From NCBI RefSeq assembly GCF_020535545.1, contig NZ_CP084752.1, positions 1,843,501-1,907,500 of the forward strand: a DNA stretch of 64,000 bases, given 5' to 3'. A program made the position numbers and the translations under genes. The notes under the pieces were generated by a model. The model searched no databases, was not told the DNA's origin, and saw only the letters and a program-made list of their open reading frames with translations. This stretch comes from Roseateles sp. XES5. GTDB lineage: Bacteria > Pseudomonadota > Alphaproteobacteria > Rhizobiales > Rhizobiaceae. This document shows positions 53,932-62,410 of this stretch, one piece after another; the first letter of the stretch is position 1; every line of letters begins with the position of its first letter.

Positions 53932-54521
53932 TGGGTTTTTCCAGGTCGTCCCTCCTTCTCCTCGCCTTGCTGGCGACGGTTTCGTCCGCAGGCGCCGCCG
54001 AGGTGATGAGCCGCAGCGAATGGGGTGCGCGCAAGCCGGTGCTGGCCATGGAAAAGCAGGCGCCCCGGCGCATCACCGTGCACCACACCGCGACACGCGG
54101 AAAACACGGCCTTTCCATCGTGAAGAAGATGACGTCCCTGCAGGCCTTTTCGCAGGCCAGATCCAAGCTTGCCGACGGACGGACGAAAGAGGCCTGGGCG
54201 GATATTCCCTACCACTTCTATATCGCCGTGGACGGCAGGATCGCCGAGGGACGCCCCATCGGCTTCGTCGGCGATACGAACACGAAATATGACCCGACGG
54301 GCCATGTCACCATCGTCGTGGAAGGCAATTTCGAGAAGGAGACGCCGACCGCGGAGGAACTGGCGGCGCTGAAGGACCTGATACGGGACCTGTCGCGGCA
54401 ATACGGCATCCCGGCCGACAGGATCGGCACACACAAGGATTTCGCGCAAACGGCCTGTCCGGGAAAGAACCTCGAGGGCGAGGTGCGCCGCATCGCCGCC
54501 GAGCTTGCGGCCAATCGCTGA
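53931..54521 (+). CDS. PGRP-type N-acetylmuramoyl-L-alanine amidase
   Basis: A 196-residue exported Amidase_2/PGRP-fold enzyme. The signal peptide (about 1-23) ends GAAEV. Likely zinc ligands are His51 or His52 in TVHHTATRGKHG, His168 in RIGTHKDF and Cys176 in TACPG. IPYHFYIAVDGRIAEGRPIG and GHVTIVVEGNFEKE are standard family segments. It cleaves the amide bond between muramic acid and the stem peptide. Its ATG shares the last base of the caspase stop (TGATG), so coupling is tight, and a terminator follows. Together they could act at the septum or in cell-wall recycling; this is inference. Confidence 0.92.
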   Translation: MGFSRSSLLLLALLATVSSAGAAEVMSRSEWGARKPVLAMEKQAPRRITVHHTATRGKHGLSIVKKMTSLQAFSQARSKLADGRTKEAWADIPYHFYIAVDGRIAEGRPIGFVGDTNTKYDPTGHVTIVVEGNFEKETPTAEELAALKDLIRDLSRQYGIPADRIGTHKDFAQTACPGKNLEGEVRRIAAELAANR

Positions 54522-54544
54522 GACGTTTTCAGGTCCCGGAAACA

Positions 54545-54576
54545 AAAAAGCCGCCGGCAGGTGCCGACGGCTTTTT
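54545..54576. terminator. bidirectional Rho-independent terminator between the amidase gene and rplS
   Basis: Arms 54545-54558 and 54563-54576 pair with one mismatch around an AGGT loop, with A-run on one side and T-run on the other, so it can work for both convergent genes. It lies 23 bases after the amidase stop and 20 bases before the rplS stop. Confidence 0.92.
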
Positions 54577-54596
54577 CGAATTCATGCGCTGCCGGA

Positions 54597-55115
54597 TTAT
54601 TCGGCGGCGGCTTCCGCAGCCTTTGCGGCTTCGGCAGCTTCTGCTGCGGCCTTTTCAGCGGCGAGTGCCTGAGCGGCTGCAACCTTCTCGGCTTCGAGAC
54701 GTGCCTTTTCCTCGGCAATGGCGGCGCGCTCGGCGTCGTTCAGCTTGCGGGCGCGCGTGCCGGTGTTCTCGACGATACGAGCCGACTTGCCGCGACGATC
54801 GCGCAGGTAGTAGAGCTTGGCGCGGCGGACCTTACCGCGGCGAACGACTTCGACGCTTTCGACGAGCGGCGAGTAAACGGGGAATACGCGCTCGACGCCT
54901 TCGCCGTAGGAAATCTTGCGAACGGTGAAGCTCTCGTTGAGGCCGCCGCCGGAGCGGGCGATGCAAACGCCTTCATAGGCCTGAACGCGGGTACGCGTGC
55001 CTTCCGTAACGCGTACGTTGACGCGGACGGTGTCGCCCGGGGAGAATTCCGGGAGCTGACGCTTGGCTTCAATCTTGGCGGCCTGTTCGGCCTCGAGCTG
55101 CTGGATGATGTTCAT
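54597..55115 (-). CDS. rplS: 50S ribosomal protein L19
   Basis: A 172-residue ribosomal protein of the large subunit near the 30S interface. The canonical core (about 1-118) has [40 protein letters not shown] and [20 protein letters not shown]. The last 50 residues are an Ala/Glu/Lys-rich helix absent from E. coli L19 but usual in rhizobia. ATG 55115 starts the conserved sequence. The gene is separated from trmD by an oppositely oriented permease gene, so the common trmD-rplS transcript is broken here. Confidence 0.96.
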   Translation of the reverse strand: MNIIQQLEAEQAAKIEAKRQLPEFSPGDTVRVNVRVTEGTRTRVQAYEGVCIARSGGGLNESFTVRKISYGEGVERVFPVYSPLVESVEVVRRGKVRRAKLYYLRDRRGKSARIVENTGTRARKLNDAERAAIAEEKARLEAEKVAAAQALAAEKAAAEAAEAAKAAEAAAE

Positions 55116-55414
55116 CGGTCTAACCTTCTGGTTCTTCTGAAACAGCCAGAGCGCTCGACGGTCGCCTTCGAGGTCATGCCTCGTCAGGATAGTCCGTTGC
55201 CGGACGGAGCGGATTCGCCATTCTTTGATTGCAGGTCGGCTGGGTAATCCCAAATCCGTGCGGGCCAATACACCAATCGGGCGGGCTTGTCATCCCCGCA
55301 AGCAAAAGAATCCGCGCGCGGGCCGCCGGTTTTCTGGCCTTGCCGGTCTTCCGGCACCACGCTATCACGCCGTGGAGGAGGGGACGCGGCCTTTGTGCGC
55401 GTCCGGGGATCGCC
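55116..55414. other. divergent spacer between rplS and the TSUP permease gene
   Basis: Nearly 300 bases without a credible gene. It must carry the rplS promoter on the minus strand, since rplS cannot be read from trmD in this layout. No leader RNA motif was recognised. Confidence 0.4.
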
Positions 55415-56161
55415 ATGACCGTTTTCGATGCCATCTTTCTGTTTATCGCCGGTTTCCTGTCCGGCGTGGTGAACGCCATTGCCGGCGGCGGCACGTTTCT
55501 CACCTTCGGCGCGATGTCGCTGACCGGCCTGCCGCCCATCGTGGCCAATGCCACCTCCTCGATCACCCAGTTTCCCGGCTACGTCACCTCGACGCTCGCC
55601 TATGCCAAGGAAATCCGCGCGGACTGGAAGGAAGCAGCGCTGCTCGGCGGCCTCTCGCTCGTCGGCGGCCTTGCCGGAGCGCTGCTGCTGCTGTCGCTCT
55701 CCAACCCCTCGTTCCGCGCGCTGGTGCCCTGGCTGCTTCTCGCGGCGACCGCGATCTTCGCGGCCGGCCCCTATCTCAAGCCGAAGACGCTGAGCCCGGA
55801 AAAGCCGATCTCGCCGCTCGGTCTTGCCGGCCAGTTCGTGACCTCGATCTATGGCGGCTTCTTCGGCGCCGGCATGGGCATCATGACGCTCGCCGTGCTG
55901 GGCCTCACCAAGGGCGGCGACTATCACCGACTGAACGCGCTGAAGAATTTCGTCGCCGTGGTCATCGCGGCCATGGCGGTCGTCGTCTTCGCCAGCGGCG
56001 GAGTGATCGGCTGGCCGCAGGCCGTCGTTATGGTGCCGGCGGCAGCCCTCGGCGGCTGGTCCGGCGTCTGGGCGGCCCGGCGGGTGCCGCAGCCGGTGAT
56101 CCGCGTTCTGGTGGTGACCGTCGGCCTTGCGCTGACGGTTTATTATTTCCTGAAGGGCTGA
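55415..56161 (+). CDS. TSUP (TauE/SafE) family membrane permease
   Basis: A 248-residue inner-membrane protein with about seven to eight helices. The family repeats are recognisable: [31 protein letters not shown] near the N-terminus and [20 protein letters not shown] in the middle, each carrying the Gly-rich loop. TSUP proteins move sulfite, sulfoacetate, taurine or other organic acids; the substrate is unknown. ATG 55415 begins the conserved sequence. The gene sits between rplS and trmD on the opposite strand, and its last 19 bases overlap the end of trmD tail to tail. Confidence 0.9.
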   Translation: MTVFDAIFLFIAGFLSGVVNAIAGGGTFLTFGAMSLTGLPPIVANATSSITQFPGYVTSTLAYAKEIRADWKEAALLGGLSLVGGLAGALLLLSLSNPSFRALVPWLLLAATAIFAAGPYLKPKTLSPEKPISPLGLAGQFVTSIYGGFFGAGMGIMTLAVLGLTKGGDYHRLNALKNFVAVVIAAMAVVVFASGGVIGWPQAVVMVPAAALGGWSGVWAARRVPQPVIRVLVVTVGLALTVYYFLKG

Positions 56162-56838
56162 TCGGAGAGAAGGTCCGGACGGCGCGCGCGTGTCAGCTTT
56201 TCGGCTTCCTCCCGCCGCCAGCGATCGATGGCGGCATGGTTGCCGGAGGTGAGGACACCGGGGATTTCCAGGCCTTCCCAGACCTGCGGGCGGGTATAGT
56301 GCGGATGTTCCAGCAGCCCGCCCTCGAAGCTTTCGTGCTCGCCGGACAGCGCATTGCCCATCACGCCGGGCAGGATGCGCACGATGGCGTCCAACAGGAT
56401 CATCGCCGCCGGCTCCCCGCCGGACAGGATGTAGTCGCCAATGGAGACCTCTTCGAGCTGCCGTCCGTCGATGACGCGCTGGTCGACGCCCTCGAAGCGG
56501 CCGCAGACGATGATCGCGCCGTCCCCGGCGGCAAGCTCGCGCACGCGCTTCTGGGTCAGCGGCTTGCCGCGCGGGCTCATCAGCAGGCGCGGGCGGCCGT
56601 CGCCCTGCGAGGCGTGGTCGATGGCTTTCGCCAGCACGTCAGGCTTCAGCACCATGCCCGCCCCGCCGCCGGCGGGCGTGTCGTCAACGGTGCGATGGCG
56701 GTCGGTGGTGAAGTCGCGGATCTGCACGCAGTCCAGCGTCCAGTCGCCGCGCTCGAGCGCCTTGCCGGAGAGAGACTGGCCGAGGAGGCCCGGAAACATG
56801 TCCGGATAGAGCGTCAGGATGGTGGCGCGGAAAGCCAC
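56143..56838 (-). CDS. trmD: tRNA (guanine-N1-)-methyltransferase TrmD
   Basis: A 231-residue SPOUT methyltransferase that methylates G37 of tRNAs next to the anticodon. With GTG at 56838 the protein begins with the conserved [15 protein letters not shown]. The knot region has [32 protein letters not shown] and [14 protein letters not shown], and [18 protein letters not shown] residues appear earlier ([20 protein letters not shown]). The GTG follows an AGGGGA site one base after the rimM stop, so it is translated as part of the rpsP-rimM-trmD run. Its 3' end overlaps the TSUP gene. Confidence 0.95.
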   Translation of the reverse strand: MAFRATILTLYPDMFPGLLGQSLSGKALERGDWTLDCVQIRDFTTDRHRTVDDTPAGGGAGMVLKPDVLAKAIDHASQGDGRPRLLMSPRGKPLTQKRVRELAAGDGAIIVCGRFEGVDQRVIDGRQLEEVSIGDYILSGGEPAAMILLDAIVRILPGVMGNALSGEHESFEGGLLEHPHYTRPQVWEGLEIPGVLTSGNHAAIDRWRREEAEKLTRARRPDLLSDQPFRK

Positions 56839-56839
56839 G

Positions 56840-57415
56840 TTACGTCCCCTCGCCCTGCGGCGGGCGGCGGCGCCGGCTGCCGGGGCCGTCCTTCTCGTCG
56901 TCAACGAGGCCGGCGGCGATGGCATCGATCAGCAGGCGCCCGCCTTCGAGGTCGATTTCCAGCACGGCGGCTTCGGAGAAGGGAATGAGCACGGGGCGCT
57001 TGCCGGGGCCCTTGAGTTCCAGGAGGTCGCCCGCGCCGAAATCGAAGATGCCGGTCACCTTGCCGTGGCTGCGGCCGGTCGTGTCGACGGCCTCCAGCCC
57101 TTCGAGGTCGGCATAGAAGAACTCGTCCTCGTCCAGTTCCTCATCCGGCAGGTTGTCGCGCTCGATATAGAGATCGACGCCGTTCAGCGCCTCGGCGGCA
57201 TTGCGGTCGTTGACGCCACGGAAGCGCACGACGACCACGTTCTTCGCTTCACGCACCTCCAGCACCTCGAAGGTCCGGCCGTCCTCGGTGTGCAGATGGC
57301 CGTAATCGCCAATGGATGTCGGATCGATGGTGAAGGATTTCACGCGGACCTCGCCGCGCAGGCCCTGTGCCGCGCCGACGGTGCCCATGAGGACGGGATT
57401 TTCCAGTTTCGCCAT
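56840..57415 (-). CDS. rimM: 16S rRNA processing protein RimM
   Basis: A 191-residue assembly factor for the 30S head that binds S19. The N-terminal domain has [20 protein letters not shown] and the PRC-barrel C-terminal domain has [20 protein letters not shown] and [21 protein letters not shown] basic tail ([13 protein letters not shown]) extends past the usual end. It lies between rpsP and trmD as in most proteobacteria, but a hairpin with T-run lies upstream between rpsP and rimM. Confidence 0.94.
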   Translation of the reverse strand: MAKLENPVLMGTVGAAQGLRGEVRVKSFTIDPTSIGDYGHLHTEDGRTFEVLEVREAKNVVVVRFRGVNDRNAAEALNGVDLYIERDNLPDEELDEDEFFYADLEGLEAVDTTGRSHGKVTGIFDFGAGDLLELKGPGKRPVLIPFSEAAVLEIDLEGGRLLIDAIAAGLVDDEKDGPGSRRRRPPQGEGT

Positions 57416-57524
57416 GGTTCGGTTCCGTGTGGTCCTGCAAAGCCTCTTACGACGTTCGCGCGGAGGCTCCTAGTGCCCTTGCAGCAAAAGTATGCAGCGG
57501 CTCCGCGGCCGCACGTGCGTCGGA

Positions 57525-57562
57525 TAAAAATGAAAACGGGCGGCATGAAGCACGCCGCCCGT
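57525..57562 (-). terminator. terminator or attenuator between rpsP and rimM
   Basis: On the minus strand, a nine-pair stem (57554-57562 with 57536-57544) with a nine-base loop is followed by TTTTCATTTTT. It lies 24 bases after the rpsP stop. Partial termination here would make S16 in larger amounts than RimM and TrmD, as known in E. coli by other means. Confidence 0.75.
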
Positions 57563-57585
57563 CCTGAAAAGCAAGTCGCGGCCGA

Positions 57586-57951
57586 TTATTCGCCAGCGGC
57601 GGCGGCAGCGGCTTCTTCTTCCTTCTGCTTCTTTTCGGCAGCGCGCTCGAGCGCCTTCTTGCCCGGCTTTGCCTTTTCCGGGTTGCTGCGGGCGTCGCGC
57701 TTCAGAACGCCGGCTTCGTCGAGGAAGCGGGCAACGCGGTCGGTCGGCTGTGCGCCCTTGGCGAGCCATTCCTTGGCGCGGTCGGTGTCGATCTGGACGC
57801 GGCTTGCGTCGTCCTTGCCGAGCATCGGGTTCCAGGAGCCGAGCTTCTCGAGGAAGCGGCCGTCGCGCGGCGAACGAGCGTCGGCAACGACGATCTGGTA
57901 GTACGGGCGCTTCTTGGAACCGCCACGGGCGAGACGAATCTTCAGGGACAT
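57586..57951 (-). CDS. rpsP: 30S ribosomal protein S16
   Basis: A 121-residue small-subunit protein. The conserved core (about 1-80) has [39 protein letters not shown] and [20 protein letters not shown]. The rest is a Lys/Glu/Ala-rich tail found in alphaproteobacteria. ATG 57951 gives the universal start. Upstream on the same strand are chorismate mutase and ffh, downstream a hairpin and rimM. Confidence 0.96.
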   Translation of the reverse strand: MSLKIRLARGGSKKRPYYQIVVADARSPRDGRFLEKLGSWNPMLGKDDASRVQIDTDRAKEWLAKGAQPTDRVARFLDEAGVLKRDARSNPEKAKPGKKALERAAEKKQKEEEAAAAAAGE

Positions 57952-57982
57952 GTCATTTCTCCTTGGGTAGATGGCCGCTTCT

Positions 57983-58303
57983 TCAAGCGGTGTGGTTTGT
58001 ACCGCTGTGTTCAGCGGCAATGGCTTCATGGTGCCGGATCACCTCGCGGATGATGAAGTTCAGGAACTTCTCCGCGAAATCCGGATCCAGATTGGCATCC
58101 TTCGCCAGGCGGCGAAGGCGCTCGATCTGGTATTCCTCGCGCGCCGGATCGGCCGGCGGCAGTTCATGCGTCGCCTTCAGCACGCCCACCGCCTGGGTGC
58201 AGCGGAAGCGTTCGGCGAGCATATGCACAAGGGCAGCGTCGATATTGTCGATCGACTGCCGGTATTCACCCAGTTGCTGCTTGACCTTCGGATCGATCGT
58301 CAT
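57983..58303 (-). CDS. chorismate mutase (AroQ type)
   Basis: A 106-residue all-helical chorismate mutase, making prephenate for Phe and Tyr synthesis. It shows [60 protein letters not shown] and [20 protein letters not shown], the AroQ pattern with its Arg and Lys active-site residues. It lies 11 bases after ffh and 31 bases before rpsP, so an aromatic amino-acid gene is embedded in a targeting and ribosome operon, an order common in rhizobia. Confidence 0.93.
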   Translation of the reverse strand: MTIDPKVKQQLGEYRQSIDNIDAALVHMLAERFRCTQAVGVLKATHELPPADPAREEYQIERLRRLAKDANLDPDFAEKFLNFIIREVIRHHEAIAAEHSGTNHTA

Positions 58304-58314
58304 GCCTCAGCCCC

Positions 58315-59859
58315 TCACTTCTTCTTCGGCAGGCCGGGCAGGCCCGGAAGGCCGCCGCCAAGGCCGGGCAGGCGAAGACCGCCGCTGCCGCCGAGGCCCG
58401 GCAGGCTGCCCGGCTTGATGCCGGCCGCTTCCGCCTGCTTTGCGAGCGCCTCGAGCTGCTTCGGGTCCATGCTGGACAGGTCCGGCATGCCGCCCATGCC
58501 GCCGCCAAGGCCCATCTTGCCGGCAAGGCCGCCCATCATCTGCTTCATCAGGCCGCCCTTCTTGCCGCCCATCATCTTCATCATGTCCGCCATCTGGCGG
58601 TGCATCTTGAGAAGCTTGTTGATGTCGGCGGCATCGGTGCCGGAACCGGCGGCGATGCGCTTCTTGCGGGAATGCTTGAGCATATCGGGGTTGGCCCGCT
58701 CGGCCTTGGTCATCGAGTTGATGATGGCGATCTGGCGGCCGAACAGCTTGTCGTCGAGGCCTGCGGCCGACATCTTGTCCTTCATGCCGGCCATGCCGGG
58801 CATCAGGCCCATGATGCCGCCCATGCCGCCCATCTTCTGCATCTGGCGCAGCTGGTCGGCGAGGTCGTTGAGGTCGAACTTGCCCTTGGCCATCTTGGCG
58901 GCCATGGCGGCCGCCTTCTCGGCGTCGATGTTCTCCGCCGCCTTCTCGACGAGCGAGACGATGTCGCCCATGCCGAGGATGCGGTCGGCGACGCGGCGGG
59001 GATGGAATTCTTCCAGCTCGCCCATCTTTTCGCCGACGCCGATCAGCTTGATCGGCTTGCCGGTGACGGCGCGCATGGAAAGGGCTGCACCGCCGCGGCC
59101 GTCGCCGTCCATGCGGGTGAGCACGAGGCCGGTGATGCCGACGCGGTCGTCGAAGTTGCGGGCGAGGTTGACGGCGTCCTGACCGGTCAGCGCATCGGCG
59201 ACGAGCAGGATTTCGTGCGGATTGGACTTCCGCTTGATCTCCGCCATCTCGATCATCAGCGGCTCGTCGATATGCGTGCGGCCGGCGGTGTCGAGGATGA
59301 CGACGTCATGGCCACCGAGCTTCGCGGCCTGGACGGCGCGCGCGGCGATATCGGTCGGCGACTGGCCGGCGATGATCGGCAGCGTGTCGATGCCGGTCTG
59401 CACGCCGAGCTGGCGAAGCTGCTCCTGCGCGGCCGGACGGCGCGTGTCGAGCGAGGCCATCAGGACCTTCTTCTTCTCGCGCGTCTTCAGCCGGTTGGCG
59501 ATCTTGCCCGAGGTGGTCGTCTTGCCCGAGCCCTGCAGACCCACCATCATGATGACGACGGGGGCGGGGGCATTGAGGTCGATGGAGACGCCCTCGGAGC
59601 CGAGCATGGAGACGAGCTCGTCATGCACGATCTTGACGACCATCTGGCCGGGCTTGATCGACTTGACGATTTCCGCGCCGACGGCCTTTTCGCGTACCGC
59701 ATCGGTGAAGCCGCGCACCACTTCCAGCGCCACGTCCGCTTCGAGCAGCGCACGGCGGACCTCACGCAGCGCCGCCGAGACATCCGCCTCGGAAAGCGCG
59801 CCGCGGCCTGTCAATCCATTCAGAATGGAGCCAAGGCGGTCCTGGAGTGTTTCAAACAT
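58315..59859 (-). CDS. ffh: signal recognition particle protein Ffh
   Basis: A 514-residue SRP GTPase that binds signal sequences and 4.5S RNA and docks on FtsY. The N domain begins MFETLQDRLGSILNGL. The G domain has GLQGSGKTTTSGKIANRL, DTRRPAAQEQL, DTAGRTH and TRMDGDGRGGAALS. The M domain is Met- and Gly-rich (ADMMKMMGGKKGGLMKQMMG) and ends in a Gly/Leu/Pro tail. ATG 59859 is preferred over GTG 59862 because of spacing from the AGGAAG site. Its receptor gene ftsY lies 2.5 kb away on the other strand. Confidence 0.96.
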   Translation of the reverse strand: MFETLQDRLGSILNGLTGRGALSEADVSAALREVRRALLEADVALEVVRGFTDAVREKAVGAEIVKSIKPGQMVVKIVHDELVSMLGSEGVSIDLNAPAPVVIMMVGLQGSGKTTTSGKIANRLKTREKKKVLMASLDTRRPAAQEQLRQLGVQTGIDTLPIIAGQSPTDIAARAVQAAKLGGHDVVILDTAGRTHIDEPLMIEMAEIKRKSNPHEILLVADALTGQDAVNLARNFDDRVGITGLVLTRMDGDGRGGAALSMRAVTGKPIKLIGVGEKMGELEEFHPRRVADRILGMGDIVSLVEKAAENIDAEKAAAMAAKMAKGKFDLNDLADQLRQMQKMGGMGGIMGLMPGMAGMKDKMSAAGLDDKLFGRQIAIINSMTKAERANPDMLKHSRKKRIAAGSGTDAADINKLLKMHRQMADMMKMMGGKKGGLMKQMMGGLAGKMGLGGGMGGMPDLSSMDPKQLEALAKQAEAAGIKPGSLPGLGGSGGLRLPGLGGGLPGLPGLPKKK

Positions 59860-59938
59860 CACGTCTTCCTTCTTGTTTCCACATCAGGCGGAAACGTCGG
59901 TGCAATCGGCGACAAAAACAAGACGCAAAGCCAAAAAG

Positions 59939-59967
59939 CACCCGAGGGCGCATCGCGCTGTCGGGTG
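59939..59967 (-). promoter_or_regulatory. hairpin in the ffh leader
   Basis: On the minus strand, CACCCGA (59961-59967) pairs with TCGGGTG (59939-59945) and an inner GCGC/GCGC stem (59955-59958 with 59948-59951) fills the loop. CTTTTTGG follows, so it looks like a terminator placed about 80 bases before the ffh ATG. It may be an attenuator of ffh or the end of a short RNA. Confidence 0.5.
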
Positions 59968-60133
59968 TTGACCTCCGGGATCTGTTTATACCGCAATGGG
60001 TCCCGGTCGGCGGCTTCAAGCAGTCTCACTTGTCGCAGATGCGCGGCTTAAACAGGAAAGAGGCCGGAAAGTCAAGGATTGGAGTCCGGCACGGCAAGGA
60101 TTCAAAGACTCCGTCTGGTAATTCCGGCACGTT
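59968..60133. other. divergent spacer between ffh and dapF
   Basis: No gene is recognised between the ffh leader hairpin and the dapF upstream repeats. The divergent promoters of ffh and dapF should lie here. Confidence 0.4.
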
Positions 60134-60181
60134 TGCGCCATATACGCGCGAGAAATGTGCGCCATATGCGCGCTGGAAATG
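60134..60181 (+). repeat. two tandem 24-base repeats upstream of dapF
   Basis: Copies 60134-60157 and 60158-60181 follow each other without a gap and differ at three of 24 positions. Each contains GCGCCATAT followed by a GCGCG-type run, so each is itself partly palindromic. They end 37 bases before the dapF start, a position suited to an operator or to the transcript leader. No known binding factor is recognised. Confidence 0.7.
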
Positions 60182-60218
60182 AAGGACTCCGGACGGGTCT
60201 TTTCAAGGAATATCCGAC

Positions 60219-61118
60219 ATGGCCGCTGAAGCGCAATTTGCCCGTATGAACGGACTGGGAAACATGATCCTCGTCGTGGATATGCGCGGCCGCGACGATG
60301 TCGTGACGCCCGCCGCGGCCATCGCGCTGAATGCCGACCCGGCCACACGCTTCGACCAGATCATGGCGATCCACGATCCGAAGGTCGACGGCACGGACGC
60401 CTTCATCGACATCCTCAACTGCGACGGCACGAAGGCGCAGGCCTGCGGCAACGGCACGCGCTGCGTGGTGCAGGCTCTGGCTTCCGAGACGGGCAAGAAG
60501 GTTTTCACCTTCCAGACGGTGGCCGGCATCCTCAATGCCGTCGAGCACGAGGATGGCACGATCTCCGTCGACATGGGCAGGCCGGTCTTCGAATGGAACC
60601 GCATTCCGCTCGCGGAAGAGTTCTTCGACACGAGCCGCATCGAACTCCAGATCGGGCCGATCGATGCGCCGGTGCTGCATTCGCCCGCCGCCATGTCGAT
60701 GGGCAACCCGCATGCTGTCTTCTGGGTCGACCGCGACCCGATGAGCTTCGATCTCGACCGTTTCGGGCCGCTGCTCGAAAACCATCCGATGTTCCCGGAA
60801 AAGGCCAATATCACGCTGGCGCAGGTGACGTCCGCCTCCACCATGACGACGCGCACCTGGGAGCGCGGCGCGGGCTTGACGCTCGCCTGCGGTTCCGCGG
60901 CCTGTGCGGCCGGCGTTTCCGGCGCGCGCACCGGCCGTACCGGCCGCAAGGTCGCAATCACCGTCGCCAGCAGCCCGAACCGGGGCACGCTCACCATCGA
61001 ATGGCGCGCGGACGACCACGTCGTCATGACAGGCCCCGCCGAATGGGAATGGTCGGGCCTGCTCGATCCCCAGACCGGCGCCTTCCGCCGGGACGACGCC
61101 GAGGCGGCCGCCCTTTGA
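60219..61118 (+). CDS. dapF: diaminopimelate epimerase
   Basis: Converts LL- to meso-diaminopimelate for lysine and peptidoglycan. The 299-residue protein has the two catalytic cysteines: Cys76 in QACGNGTRC and a second at about 226 in [15 protein letters not shown]. Other family segments are [18 protein letters not shown] near the start and [18 protein letters not shown]. The following mtaB gene starts at a TTG that overlaps the dapF stop (TTGA), so the two are probably coupled. Confidence 0.96.
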   Translation: MAAEAQFARMNGLGNMILVVDMRGRDDVVTPAAAIALNADPATRFDQIMAIHDPKVDGTDAFIDILNCDGTKAQACGNGTRCVVQALASETGKKVFTFQTVAGILNAVEHEDGTISVDMGRPVFEWNRIPLAEEFFDTSRIELQIGPIDAPVLHSPAAMSMGNPHAVFWVDRDPMSFDLDRFGPLLENHPMFPEKANITLAQVTSASTMTTRTWERGAGLTLACGSAACAAGVSGARTGRTGRKVAITVASSPNRGTLTIEWRADDHVVMTGPAEWEWSGLLDPQTGAFRRDDAEAAAL

Positions 61119-62398
61119 GCGGCGTTACCGTCATAACCTTCGGCTGTCGGCTCAACACCTACGAATCGGAAGTGATGCGCGCGGAAGCCGAGAAGGCAGG
61201 GCTGAACAATGCCGTGCTGGTGAACACCTGCGCCGTCACCGGCGAGGCCGTGCGCCAGGCCCGGCAGGCGATCCGCCGTGCGCGGCGCGACAATCCCCAC
61301 GCCCGTATCGTCGTCACCGGCTGCGCCGCGCAGACGGAAAAGCAGACCTTCGCCGCCATGCCGGAGGTGGACGCCGTGCTCGGCAACGAGGAGAAGCTGA
61401 AAAGCGCCTCCTACCGGGCGCTGCCGGATTTCGGCGTTTCGGCGGAAGAAAAGCTGCGCGTCAACGACATCATGAGCGTGCGCGAGACCGCGCCGCAGAT
61501 GGTCAGGCTGATCGACGGCCATGTGCGGGCCTTCGTGCAGGTGCAGAACGGCTGCGACCATCGCTGCACCTTCTGCATCATCCCCTATGGCCGTGGCAAT
61601 TCGCGCTCCGTGCCGATGGGGGCCGTGGTCGATCAGGCGCGCAAACTCGTCGAGAGCGGCTATTGCGAAATCGTGCTGACCGGCGTGGACGCGACGAGCT
61701 ACGGCGCGGACCTGCCGGGCAGGCCGAGCCTTGGCCAGCTTGCGAAGACGCTTTTGAAGCAGGTGCCGGATATAAGACGGCTTCGCCTTTCCTCCATCGA
61801 CAGCATCGAGGCGGACGCGCATCTGTGGGATCTCATCGCCGATGAGCCGCGCTTCATGCCGCACCTGCACCTGTCGCTGCAGCACGGCGACGACCTGATC
61901 CTGAAGCGCATGAAGCGTCGCCATTCCAGCGCCGATGCGCGCGCCTTCTGCGAGCGCGTGCGTGCGGAAAGGCCGGATGCCAGCTTCGGTGCGGACATGA
62001 TCGCCGGGTTTCCGACGGAGACCGAGGCAATGTTCGCCAACGCCGTGCGCCTTGCCGAGGATTGCGGTATCGCCCACCTCCACGTCTTTCCCTACAGCCC
62101 GCGCCCCGACACGCCGGCCGCGCGCATGCCGCAGCTTGACCGTGCGCTGATCAAGGAGCGCGCCGCGCGGCTGCGGGAGACTGGAAAACGGCTGCACGAG
62201 GCCCATCTCGTTTCGATGATCGGCAGGCAGGAAACGATCCTCGTGGAAAACAACGGCCTCGCCCATACGGAAAACTTCACGCTCGTCGATGCCGCCGGCC
62301 TCAAGCCGCGCGATCTTGTGCCGGTCGCGATCACCGGACACAATGGAAAACATCTGACGATGCGGCCCCTTCTCGCAACCGCCTCTTCCCGTAACTAG
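61115..62398 (+). CDS. mtaB: tRNA methylthiotransferase MtaB
   Basis: A 427-residue radical-SAM methylthiotransferase that converts t6A37 to ms2t6A in tRNA. The N-terminal UPF0004 domain has [11 protein letters not shown] (Cys11), [11 protein letters not shown] and [11 protein letters not shown], the three cluster cysteines. The radical-SAM motif is [19 protein letters not shown] (about 145-163). The helix motifs [24 protein letters not shown] and [17 protein letters not shown] follow, then a TRAM-like C-terminus. The MtaB type is favoured over MiaB by length and by the RLNT motif. TTG 61115 overlaps the dapF stop; no better start exists before the conserved sequence. Confidence 0.94.
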   Translation: MSGVTVITFGCRLNTYESEVMRAEAEKAGLNNAVLVNTCAVTGEAVRQARQAIRRARRDNPHARIVVTGCAAQTEKQTFAAMPEVDAVLGNEEKLKSASYRALPDFGVSAEEKLRVNDIMSVRETAPQMVRLIDGHVRAFVQVQNGCDHRCTFCIIPYGRGNSRSVPMGAVVDQARKLVESGYCEIVLTGVDATSYGADLPGRPSLGQLAKTLLKQVPDIRRLRLSSIDSIEADAHLWDLIADEPRFMPHLHLSLQHGDDLILKRMKRRHSSADARAFCERVRAERPDASFGADMIAGFPTETEAMFANAVRLAEDCGIAHLHVFPYSPRPDTPAARMPQLDRALIKERAARLRETGKRLHEAHLVSMIGRQETILVENNGLAHTENFTLVDAAGLKPRDLVPVAITGHNGKHLTMRPLLATASSRN

Positions 62399-62410
62399 CG
62401 GATACAGTTC

